A stretch of 64,000 bases of DNA from Allacma fusca. Its lineage: Eukaryota > Arthropoda > Collembola > Symphypleona > Sminthuridae. The stretch spans positions 20,881,067 to 20,945,066 of the forward strand of contig OX359245.1 of the NCBI GenBank assembly GCA_947179485.1, read 5' to 3'. Numbering within the stretch: the stretch's first letter is position 1; the number at the start of each line of letters is the position of its first letter. Positions 55,043 to 64,000 of the stretch are shown piece by piece. Below the pieces are notes generated by a model. The model was not told the DNA's origin. It did no database searches and worked only from the letters and a program-made list of their open reading frames with translations. The translations under genes were made by a program, and so were the position numbers.

Positions 55043-56900
55043 TTAGACATATTTTCGAATTCTAGTTTCCAATTAGATATGATCCCCCGACGTCATGTAC
55101 TTCTTATACTGCTTGGCTAGACCTATTGAGCAGTATTGGTATAATGCCACCACCATCTTTGAAGCGTTGACTTCATTATTTGGAGTCGAATTAAGGACAA
55201 CTTTGTACAAAAACTGTTGCAGTTTTCTTTGATTTGTACTCCAGCGGTGCTTCCAAATGAAAAACTCTGGAAGTAGAAGGAAAAGTTCTTTTGCTATCCC
55301 GAATCCACGCATATTTGCTGTTGCCATTAATGATTTTCGTTTATTACAGGTCACCAAACGGATGAACAACTACCACAACAAGAACTAATGCTGCTCAAAT
55401 TTTTATACCATTCTTTAAATTTCCATACATTTCGGTCTCTCTTTCTAATCCTCATTATTCAAAATTATTGAGTTTCATACAAATCAAATCCTGACAATGT
55501 TCACAAACGACATTATGTTCTACATCTTAAATTCTCAAAAAAGAACAAAAGACCAATGTAGACAGAATAGTCTATGAAAACCGTTTTTATTTGAATCGAA
55601 ACTGTATCTCGATATTTTGTCTTTATGCAAATGGTTATTACTTCATATCTCGAGGAATATATTTCAATTATCAATTATTTTTTAAATTAAATATTACTCA
55701 TATCATTATAAATGCTCGCCCGAATTTATTGCACTATGCTAAGCTCAAATTACTATTATAAAATTGCATTTATACTTACGCTGATACACTTTTTCCCTAC
55801 ACCTTCAACATTAGTCATGTTGCAGATAGTACAGGTGGGGAAAACCCGGACTATCTTAATATGTACGCGTTTGAATATTTAGTACAGGTTGGGTAATCTG
55901 ATAAGTCATCATCTTTTAACTACCACGAGTATGTAGAGTGTAAGAATAACTTTGGGGTCCACCAACACATGTCAGACATAAAATTAATTATAATGATGTA
56001 GCCATCATGCATGAGTGTTCTGGGTTACTACAATAATTACACTTTCGTGGTCAAAAATTAGGGTTTTTGATAGCTGATACTTTGTGGTCAATTCTTAGGA
56101 CAATTTCAAATTGCAAACATTTGCTCAGCTTAAATAATTTAATTACAATTTTATAAGTATCCTGTACAGCCCCTGTTTACTAAACAGCATTTAAATATTT
56201 TCAAAAAACATTTATGTCACCGTTTGCCAAGTTTGAGAACAATTCTAAAAATTATTCTTTGAGGACTTCACGTAATGAAAGGAGAGGCTTCAGTTTTTTA
56301 AAATCAGCTAATCCTATTTTTACCAAAGTCTGACAATGCTGCTAACATAAATAGGAATCTTTCAGTTTTTCTAAGAGTAGTTTTTATATCTAGCTACTAT
56401 GTCAGTTCCATGCGATGTTTAATTGTGACTACAGATGAAGTCAGTACAACAATGAAGTTTATTACTTCAAAAACCTACATACGAAATGTAGGTAAAACTG
56501 AATATTAAGCCATTGCTGATGGAGTTCAGTGACGAGGGATTTTGAATAACATATATATAGTCGAAAACGTATAAATAGAAACGCATTTCCGCATGGAATC
56601 TAAGGATCTTTTTAAACCCTGGCCGGAACAGAGTTGAACCCCCTTAAATTCACCTATAGGTTTTTAAAATTTAACTTACTTTTGCAAGGAAAGAAATGAA
56701 AAAAATGATGTATGAAGCAATAGTAAGCGACGAAGTCGGTTTATGTCACAGATCTTACTTAATCGAAACGGATTGGAGGTTTACAGGATCCGTTTCATTT
56801 ATTTAAACGAAGAACAACCTAATACCATGTAAAAACGGCCTAATTATATAATGTTAAGTTTAATATTCTGTTATGGTTTACAAACCATTGCCATTCCCGT
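55043..56900. repeat. HECT-like block copy 2 (plus orientation of the duplicated block)
   Basis: Aligns in inverted orientation with 48080-44215 and lacks the LINE found there, thus giving that insertion's empty site (about 56490-56530). At its end a perfect palindrome CCCATCCACCTTGGTGGATG (about 56903) occurs where the sister has only one arm. Confidence 0.8.
55073..55369 (-). pseudogene. Degenerate fragment resembling a HECT ligase C-terminus, copy 2
   Basis: Homologous to 47739-48000 in inverted orientation. It reads NMRGFGIAKELFLLLPEFFI, then KLQQFLYKVVLNSTPNNEVN, then ASKMVVALYQYCSIGLAKQY, ending KKYMTSGDHI. The segment between (the PSTSRVSHLEAP region of copy 1) has shifted frame here. 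It extends 15 codons past the stop in copy 1, so the ancestor had a longer C-terminus. The family assignment is as uncertain as for copy 1. Confidence 0.35.
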
Positions 56901-56954
56901 TTTCCCATCCACCTTGGTGGATGGGAAAATCATATCCTACACATATAAATCCTC

Positions 56955-57300
56955 CATATAAATCAAATCCTTACACAGTTTTCACTAAGGACGTTATGTT
57001 CTATATCTCAAATTCTCAAAAAAGAACAAAACACCAATGTAGACAAAATATTCTTTATGAAAACTGGTTTTGATTTGAATCGAAACTGTATCTTAATAAT
57101 GTTTACGCAAATGGTTATTACTTCATCTCTCGCGGAATATATTTCATTTATCTAAGTAAATATTTTTCTGATCATTATAAATACTCGACCAAATTTATTG
57201 CCCTATTTTAAACATAAATTACTCTTGTAAAGTTGCATACATACGACGGTACTTCTTTTCCTATACTTTCAACATTACTCATGCTGAAGATAGGAACCGA
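56955..57300. repeat. Local tandem duplicate of 55474-55850
   Basis: TATGTTCTATATCTCAAATT, ATGGTTATTACTTCAT and following sequence recur in the same orientation with divergence. The short frame at 56873-57073 is chance. Confidence 0.7.
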
Positions 57301-58625
57301 TGGAAAAATCCAGGTGGACGAACGGGGGTAAAAAACCAGGACCGTTGGACGGGGGGTTAAAAACCATAGTCATTATGGACTACTTACATTATTACCATTT
57401 CTGAATGGAAATTTCTGCAAAATATTTTCGCCAAAAAGGATTCAAAATCGCTAGTTCCTGTTATGAAAATAAACTACTGTATCTATAAGAGATTCCTTTG
57501 AGAGTATTGTCTCTGCAGTAGCAGAAAACAGTGTATAGTCTCAACATTAAAACTTGTTGGTCTTGGATCAAATTCAACTTCAAACCCAGTTGGCGATTTG
57601 TTGGAATGGCTGCTGGGCACTGTTGGACTAATGGCCATTTCCAACAAATGGCTAATGGCTGACTGGGAGGAGCATTTCCGTTTGCTACAATAAGTTTATA
57701 TACATTACTGCATTCTTCCTTATAATAGCCAGCCTCTGCTTAAATGAGTCAAACTTCGTTAAATTTCGGGATGTTGTTAAAAACAAAGATAGTTTAACTA
57801 TCTTCTCCAAGATTTTAATTTCGGCACAGTTCGTCCAAGTACTTACAATAATTATTAGTTCTTAATAATTGGAAACGCTTACTCTTTCCTGAATCGTTAT
57901 AAACATACAGTCCGCACTGCACAGTAATACTACTACAATCTTACCGGGCAAGTTAAAGACTAAGATTTTGAGGGTTGTGACCCAAAAGGTTATTATTGTT
58001 ATTTACATTCCCAATTACTTTTACTTTAAGAAAGTTTTCCAACACAACTTATCACAGCAAAACGGACTCACTTATTTCGCTACTTTTACTCCTCGTAAAC
58101 CATCTCATCCCCCAAGTGTGGATTCTGTGTGGTGGTCGTTGAGTGACAGTGAGGGTTAGGTTAGTTTAGGCTGGAAAGGGGTGACGTGACTATGATGGCC
58201 CCGAAGGGGCCTTCAGAATCACATTGGCACCCCTATCCAGTTCTAAACTAACCTAAACGGAACGTCCGAAACGACGGGTTAAGTTTTCAATCTCGAAAGC
58301 TGCTATGCCCTCCTCATAACAAGCTTGGTTCACTTATTGAATTTAGAAAACTAGGACACTTATCTTAATTCGGAACCTGGGATACTTATCGTAAACCGGA
58401 AAGTTGCCATTCCTTCCCCTGAATCCTCACCCTTCCACCAAAGGGTCATCCTTTCCCGATTCCCTTATGTTTGTCCTTGATTTGTGGCAGTTATCGTAAT
58501 TCGGGGACACTTAACGTAAACCGTAACATTCGACTTTTAGGACACTTATCGTAGTTGCCCCTTTTTAGCTGTAACATGTGAGCTGAGCTAAAAACAAATT
58601 AGAATTTTCAATTTTTGTTTAACAA
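57301..58625. other. Unassigned sequence with a TTAGG-containing foldback
   Basis: Nothing coding is recognised. 58155-58257 is a foldback: TTAGGTTAGTTTAGGCTGG at the left pairs with CCAGTTCTAAACTAACCTAA at the right, around a perfect GGCCCCGAAGGGGCC core. Confidence 0.45.
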
Positions 58626-59608
58626 TGGTGTGATGGTGTGTTGTCAGGGTTGGCAAGCGGCAAGAAATGGCCTGGTCATTATTGGTTAAAATACGGTTCT
58701 AACCGGCTTGGACCTGTTGAATACGTTGGTATAAAATGGTCATAATCAATAATATCCAAATAAATCCACTACAATAAAAACTGGTTTGACCCAAAACGTA
58801 CCACGGTCATGGCTAATATTACGCATGCACGAACAAAGGGTTGTCAAGTGGCAAGAAATGGCCTGGTCTTTATTGGTTAAAGACCGGTTCTAACCGGCCT
58901 GGACCTTTTGTATAGGTTGGTATGAAACGGCCATAATGAATACTATCCCAATAAGCCCACTGTCCAATTAAAACCTGTTTTTGCCATTTCGTGCCACTTC
59001 CTTGACCTTTATTGATAAAATCCAACTCTGTGTGTTGTGATGAAGTGCTGTTATGGTGTGTTGTGATGATGTGATGGAGTGTTGTGATGCTGTGATGCTG
59101 TGTTGTGATGGTGTGATGGAGTGCTGTGATGCTGTGTTGTGACTGTGTGATGGAGTGATGTGATGCTGTGTTGTGACTGTGTGATGGAGTGATGTGATGC
59201 TGTGTTGTGACTGTGTGATGGAGTGCTGTGATGCTGTGTTGTGATGGTGTGATGTGATGCAGTGCTGTAATGGTGTGATGTGATGCAGTGCTGTAATGCT
59301 GTGTTGTGATGCAGTGCTGTAATGCTGTGTTGTGATGCTAAGTTGTGATGGTGTGTTGTGATGGTGTGTTGCGATTGTGTGTTGCGATGGTGTGTTGTGA
59401 TGGTGTGTTGCGATGGTGTGTTGTGATGGTGTGTTTTGATGGTGTGTTGTGACGGTGTGTTGTGATGGTGTGTGGCGATGGTGTGTTGTGACGGTGTGTT
59501 GCGATGGAGTGCTGTGATGATGTACTATGATGGTATGTTGTGATGGTGTGTTGGGATGGTTTGTTGTGATGCTGTATTGTGATGGAATATGTGATGGTAT
59601 GTTGTAGA
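58626..59608. repeat. Minisatellite TGTGATGGTGTGT (CATCACAACACA), interrupted by a MITE
   Basis: Units of TGTGATGGTGTGT and TGTGATGCTGTGT fill 59031-59608. A short piece (58626-58644) lies left of the MITE. Higher-order units of about 50 bp repeat at 59100-59240. The array ends abruptly inside the homologue of the EB coding sequence (after GTTGTAG, at 59608). Long His/Thr/Ser-rich minus-strand frames here are repeat artefacts. Confidence 0.9.
58645..59030. mobile_element. hAT-type MITE in the minisatellite, CAGGGTTGGCAAG, TSD TGTGTTGT
   Basis: TGTGTTGT (58637-58644 and 59031-59038) is perfect but is also a word of the minisatellite. The ends CAGGGTTGG and CCAACTCTG are inverted. It contains two direct copies of a roughly 180-bp unit (from 58648 and 58845) with GGCAAGAAATGGCCTGGTC and TTCTAACCGGC. 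Confidence 0.75.
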
Positions 59609-59609
59609 A

Positions 59610-60154
59610 GCCGGGAATCTTCTCCAATGCACAGTGTGCATGCTAACAATACTGTCTGTGCTATTGTCCGGATCGGACTCGGTCTCCCTGAAGTTCCTTA
59701 CTTGGGGTGAAAAGTGCTCACCGGGGGAGAACCTCAAGCCGAGTGATGAGTGTGACCTGAGCAAGGGTTTGTTGTGTTGGCAGTGCACTCAAGGGTCTTA
59801 CTGCGGCTGTAAGATCGGTAGTTCCTTGACGTGGGACCAGGAAAGTGGAGAGTGTCGGAGAAGAGTGGCAAATGAGTGCTTCTACGATAAGATAACTTCG
59901 GAAGATTGGAAAGAGCTTCCTTTCAATCACAAGTGTCGTGACAGGGCGGAGTGTGTAAATGTCAACTGGACAGCCATCACGGGACGGAAGAACAATGACG
60001 ACAACACATTTGTCAGTGCCAGGGTGGTTATGTGGCATCGAAGGATTTTTCAGAATGCGTGAACATTAACCGAACACCTTCTGTGGCTTCACAAATGGAC
60101 ATGGGTTTCCTAATCTGTGTGGTTTCCGTGGTTTTGTGGAGGATTTGTATTTAG
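59610..60154 (+). pseudogene. EB-module-like cysteine-rich protein, copy 3, truncated and frameshifted
   Basis: The homology to copies 1 and 2 starts at KAGNLLQCTV, directly after the minisatellite, so the natural start codon and upstream region are gone. An internal Met (59634, MLTILSVLLSGS) could in principle start a shortened signal peptide. The Cys pattern is intact to NDD. At about 60003 one A of the AAACACATT run is missing (GACAACACATT), shifting the frame. Sequence after that still encodes HICQCQGGYVASKDFSEC and the hydrophobic tail in the other frame to a stop at 60152-60154. This is probably a pseudogene; a single-base assembly error cannot be excluded for the frameshift. Confidence 0.75.
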
Positions 60155-60904
60155 TTGCTTCTTCAGAAGTGCTATAATTATTTATAATTAGTTAATGAAA
60201 TCATACAATTATACATAATTATTGCGTGTACACTGGAAATGTTACATGTAGCTGAAAAATTTCGACATATTTTTTAGTTGTACTTAAATTCCATTTTGAC
60301 AATCCATTAATTATATGTGTAACAACTAACAATTATCAAATTATAATGTTTATTTCGACTAACTAGTCATGGCTGAACTTAAGTTTCGGAATTGTTTGAT
60401 AAAGGGTTGGATTGATCCTTTTTATTATTGTTATTTCAACAATGTTTGATTTCTTTTGTCAGGGCCCTTTCTTATATTTGTACCTGACTGACTCTCACAG
60501 CTCTGATAATTAATTGAACGTTCCCTAGTAGCATTTAAAGGAAGTAGGTTATAGTAAGCAGTGCTAAAACAATAAGGCACTGTCATGCATTTATTAGTAA
60601 TGTTTTTACTGCTTATGAAGTTATAAAAGTTATCTCCAGCAATAACAGTTATTAATTTTATAAAATTAAAACTACAAAAATTATTAGTAGTATTAAGTCA
60701 GTGTCATAAACCATAAACATTACCAAACAATGTGTTGTTCGGGAAAGCAGCTCCTTTGACAAAGTCATTCTTTGAATTAACAACAGAACTATATAATGTT
60801 CATCCATGTGTATGTATGTAAGCAATAATTATTATGATGTACATTTTACTTCCCGTTGTAACAATTATAACAATATTGCATTTGTAATTTATTATTATAT
60901 CTTA

Positions 60905-61075
60905 CTAGCGTAAACAGCCATCGGCTTCGCCAATGGAAACTACATATATATTTCATGCATAAGCCGTTTAGCAATTTTGTAGTGTGTACTTGCGAATCTA
61001 TAAAGCGCGCTTAGAAGAGAGAGCGAAGATTTAAAAAACTCTCTTATGGCACGGCCAGATTATAGTATTTAGTGA
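60905..61075 (-). mobile_element. Small non-autonomous Helitron, both ends defined
   Basis: Block A reads ATATCTTATACTTCTTC without interruption. Here 171 bp separate TTA and TAC. On the minus strand the element starts TCACTAAATAC and ends with the hairpin CCATTGGCGAAGCCGATGG, nine bases, then CTAG. It lies between host A and T with no target duplication. All four Helitron criteria (5' TC, 3' CTAG, subterminal hairpin, A^T site) are met. Confidence 0.85.
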
Positions 61076-61511
61076 TACTTCTTCAATTCCCGGTATCTGG
61101 AGAATAATGCAAAAACAGTGTTACTTAATATAATTCTGAAATTATTGGAAAAAGTTGGTTAATGTATACTCAACGAAATTTAAGAGATACGCATGCACAA
61201 ATACTATTTAGGTAACATTTTACAGAACGTTTTCTACTTTATATATTTTGATGTCACATTGTATTTAGAAAGCGTATGAGAGTTTATAATTATCCGACAT
61301 CCTTGAGTTTTTTCAAGCGTACAGTCCTTTAAATGAATGTCCATGTGAAACATAAAATGTTGGTTTAGAATGGCATCGTTGATTGTCAAAATGGGAATAT
61401 GGATCTTGATGATTCCATGTTTGTAACTGGCCATATAAACATATTTAGTATATTAGATATATATAAAATGTATGTGTACGAGACGAGTATTATTGCGAAT
61501 GTAGGTATGTG

Positions 61512-61908
61512 TAGGGATGCCAATGGTCTGGTCCGGACCATTTATAATGGTCCGTTATTGGTCTGGTCCGGTCTGATCCAACACTTGGACCAGACCAGAT
61601 ACAATTGGTCCAGCTTCAGGACCAGACCACAAGGACCATGGTCCAAAAAGTATGCAAAATAAAAAATTATGAGTTAACGAAGTCCCATGGAACGAATTAA
61701 AAATGTCATTTCTGGTGATAAAACAAGAATTTCACTGAATAAAATGTGATTGCTTAATTGTACTCTATGGTTTTCTGGACCATGGTCCGGACCATGGTCT
61801 TTGGTCTGGTCTGGTCCGAAAAACTGGACCAGACCATTGGTCTGGTCTGAGCTTCGGACCAGACCAGTTTCATAAAATCTGGATCAGACCAGACCATTGG
61901 CATCACTA
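61512..61908. mobile_element. Non-autonomous hAT-type element, GGTCTGGTCC motif, TSD GGTATGTG, empty site known
   Basis: GGTATGTG (61504-61511 and 61909-61916) is perfect. Blocks A (about 25805) and B (about 49820) carry the site once without the insertion. The ends TAGGGATGCCAATGG and CCATTGGCATCACTA and the motif arrays match 32156-32549. Confidence 0.95.
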
Positions 61909-61982
61909 GGTATGTGAACGAATGTGCTCTAGAATAAATCACAAGAGTTATAGAATCATTATTGATTACACAATATACATTA

Positions 61983-62168
61983 CAGTAAAATCTCTTTATA
62001 ACGGCCGCTTTATAACGGAATTCTCTTTATACCGGACACATTTGTTCATCCCCACCAAAAGTAGTTGTGTAAGCATATAATGTCCGCTATACTCATATAA
62101 CGGGATACTGTTTATACCGGACAAAAATCCAAGCTCCCTTGCGATTCCGTTATAAACAGATTTTACTG
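61983..62168. mobile_element. pogo/Tigger-type MITE
   Basis: CAGTAAAATCTCTTTATAAC and the inverse ending ATTTTACTG, flanked by TA on the left and TG on the right. TATAACGG and TATACCGGACA words repeat inside. Block A lacks it at about 25871. The ends are related to those of 29676-34381. Confidence 0.8.
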
Positions 62169-63186
62169 TGATTTGCATACACGTAATACATATACATACA
62201 TAATTATACAGTATGCAGATGTTATTAAGTAAATATTTGCATATTCTTGTTTTGTAAGTAATTTATTTTCGTTCATCAATGGAATGTTCTTGTAGCAGTC
62301 ATTCAGCGTACTAGATTGCCTTAAAAATGTACAATTTATACCTTCGGTAAAAGGAGTAAAAGCGAAATTTTGTTTATTGTGATTACATCATTATACAGAT
62401 GGTGGCTTTTGCTTCATAGTCCAGGAAAAGTAAGACAATATTGAAGACTCAAGTGAACATCTGCAGTACTGATTATGTTATTACAAATTGTCATTTTGGC
62501 TTCTGAAGATTAGCCAGAACCAACGATATGTCATACTGTAAATAGCAAAAGTAAATTACAATTTTCAGACACTTCATCTGCGAACTGCATGCGCTCAAAT
62601 TAATCCTGTCGAAGTTGTAAAGCTTTTAACATTCACTCAACATTGAAATTAGAACAGATTTGTTTGTTTATAGATATAACGCTATGCAAATAGATACTAG
62701 CTGAAGCTCGGAAATCTAAGTTTTTGCATGATATGAAAAAAGATATGATAACCTACTTCTAAATGTTCCAACATTATTATTGGTTTATTCGCTTGTTTCG
62801 TTGTTTGCAAGTCAACTGTTTTACTGAACTTAAGTATAGTCATGACTCTTACGGAACGATTTGGTTGGGATCGTTATTGTATTATGTACACTACAGTAGT
62901 ACTAAATCCATTCGATAAAACCACGTGGTTGCGTGGACTTCAATTGAAATTGCGTGTTTTGCCTGATAAAACAAAAATATTAAATGTGTACGTACAGGAA
63001 AGGAACAATTCACACTGAGGAGGAGGATTACATGAGTGCAAATTGGTTGTAAATTAATAATGAAATATATTTTGGGTTAAGAAGCAAGATTTAGCATCTA
63101 CAGAAGTAGCGAAAAGAAATAGTCGTGCAGGCACGAACGGCATACGAAGACACAAAGTAGCAAAACTGAACGATCCATGAATGTTT

Positions 63187-63490
63187 GGTGCTTCCTAAGT
63201 AAGACGTAGTGTCATTAACACAGGCTAAATATATGATCATTAATTAGCAGATAATTTATAGCTTATTAGATCTATTTATTGAAAAAAATATCAGTCCGTC
63301 CCATAAAACATTGTATTGTTCGTAAGTGCATACATAATCATTATATACAAAGGCATACTTTCACCATGTGAGAAATTTCTTTAAAATTGTTGTTGTAATT
63401 GTTGGAGGAAAAAAATAATTATTAGGTAAATAAATTCAAAAAGAATGTAACGTACAGCTTTCTGGAATTTAATACATAAATGTAACCATT
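63187..63490. repeat. 3' flank of glycine-rich gene copy 2
   Basis: Matches 36713-37022 downstream of copy 1 nearly base for base (CTAAGTAAGACGTAGTGTCA, then TTAGCAGATAATTTATAGCT). The duplication therefore includes gene and flank. Confidence 0.8.
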
Positions 63491-64000
63491 TCACGACCTT
63501 ACGTACACACAGAGTGAGGGATTGGAAGGCACTGATCCACAAATTAATCGCAGAGAAATGCTTTCTGGTAAGTTTTCAGCACTGTGAGACTGTATACTGA
63601 AGTTTTCTAGACTTTCAACAGAAATAGCTTGTCCTTCTGGAGTAAATATAATGGGCCCTGTTGGAATAATTTGAAATTTAGGGGTGTCGGAGGTTGCTGG
63701 AGACGAATCTTCTTGTTCAAGTCGAGCTCCTCGAGGAGGGGAGTCGGGCCAAACTTCCTCGTCATTTTCAATGCTGTCTGTTGGTTTGAGTTCAATCGAA
63801 GATGTCAAGGTGTCCCATGAACCTGGGCCTTTTGTTTCTACGGAAGCACCAGTGGTAACCGCATCATTTATTCTCCACTTACCACCACCTCCTCCACTTC
63901 CTCCCCAGCCGCCCCCTCCTGTGCCTCCTCCACCTCCTCCTCCTTGATTGCCGCCATTCCAACCTCCTCCTCCACCTCCTCCTTGATTACTTCCACCCCA
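63491..64000 (-). CDS. Glycine-rich secreted protein gene, copy 2, 3' part (runs off the window)
   Basis: Minus strand; the stop is TGA at 63491-63493 and the frame is open to the window edge. From the edge it encodes Gly/Trp-rich repeats, then WRINDAVTTGASVETKGPGS, WDTLTSSIELKPTDSIENDE and a C-terminal domain ending SVPSNPSLCVYVRS. The codon that is TAA in copy 1 is CAA (Gln) here (DTPKFQIIPTGP), so the natural C-terminus extends about 60 residues further than in copy 1. The 5' exons lie outside the window. This may be the functional member of the pair. Its neighbour upstream on the plus strand is EB block C, as copy 1 neighbours block A. Confidence 0.75.
   Translation of the reverse strand, partial: WGGSNQGGGGGGGWNGGNQGGGGGGGTGGGGWGGSGGGGGKWRINDAVTTGASVETKGPGSWDTLTSSIELKPTDSIENDEEVWPDSPPRGARLEQEDSSPATSDTPKFQIIPTGPIIFTPEGQAISVESLENFSIQSHSAENLPESISLRLICGSVPSNPSLCVYVRS

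Larger units (their letters stand above)
60155..62990. repeat. Block C 3' flank, shared with blocks A and B
   Basis: Colinear with 24292-26650. It carries three private insertions (60905-61075, 61512-61908 and 61983-62168) and lacks those of blocks A and B. No ORF is conserved between copies. Confidence 0.8.

Noticed and set aside
58968-59649. Long minus-strand His/Thr/Ser-rich ORFs (219 and 103 residues)
   Set aside because: They are read through the TGTGATGGTGTGT minisatellite in several frames; the open frame follows from a tandem unit without stops.

Overview
This is an AT-rich eukaryotic window, most likely from an arthropod. The evidence is the transposon mix (hAT, pogo/Tigger, PIF/Harbinger-like, Helitron, Jockey/CR1-like LINE, solo LTR), GT-AG introns, a small secreted EB-module-like cysteine-rich protein and a secreted glycine-rich protein of cuticle or silk type. 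The species cannot be named from the sequence. A 200-base assembly gap lies at 21381-21580. Gene density is very low and most of the window is transposons nested in transposons.

Host-like coding sequence falls into four groups. (1) An EB-module-like secreted protein is present three times: 23725-24291 (+), 52150-52713 (-) and 59610-60154 (+, 5'-truncated and frameshifted). (2) A glycine-rich secreted protein gene lies on the minus strand at 37023-39674. It is broken by a hAT-type insertion inside an exon, a premature stop and frameshifts. The 3' end of a second copy, without that stop, is at 63491-64000. (3) A degenerate fragment resembling the end of a HECT ubiquitin ligase occurs twice, at 47739-48000 (+) and 55073-55369 (-). 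(4) A coiled-coil ORF with an in-frame stop lies at 54189-54900.

Layout: 1-2376 has little recognisable content. 2377-9991 is a three-layer nest (TA-flanked TIR element, hAT with transposase remnants, Jockey/I-type LINE). 9992-18260 holds foldbacks and nested hAT-type elements. 18463-22800 is a large palindromic element containing the gap. 22848-26620 is EB block A. 26661-36011 is a dense nest that includes a four-layer pogo/hAT/PIF/hAT nest and a 25-bp minisatellite. 36713-39674 is the glycine-rich gene. 39795-42386 holds more hAT-type elements. 44215-53260 is an inverted copy of the HECT-like and EB blocks, carrying a LINE, a solo LTR and a hAT. 55043-57300 is the second HECT-like block. 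58626-59608 is a CATCACAA-type minisatellite. 59608-64000 is EB block C followed by the second glycine-rich gene.

The most striking pattern is a class of non-autonomous elements flanked by 8-bp target duplications (mostly perfect). In each, the inverted ends are built from many degenerate copies of one short motif that differs between families (CTCTACT, GTATTTT, CTGAAC, GGTCTGG, GCATACA, CTATTC, TTGCAA, GGAAGG and others). Two relatives contain hAT transposase remnants, which identifies the class. Because the EB blocks are duplicated, several insertions can be compared directly with an empty site in a sister copy, giving base-level boundaries and relative ages. A second notable item is a LINE with perfect 16-bp target duplications that carries an intact ORF1 but no visible endonuclease or reverse transcriptase. 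This is the architecture of the mammalian 'half-LINE' HAL1 elements.
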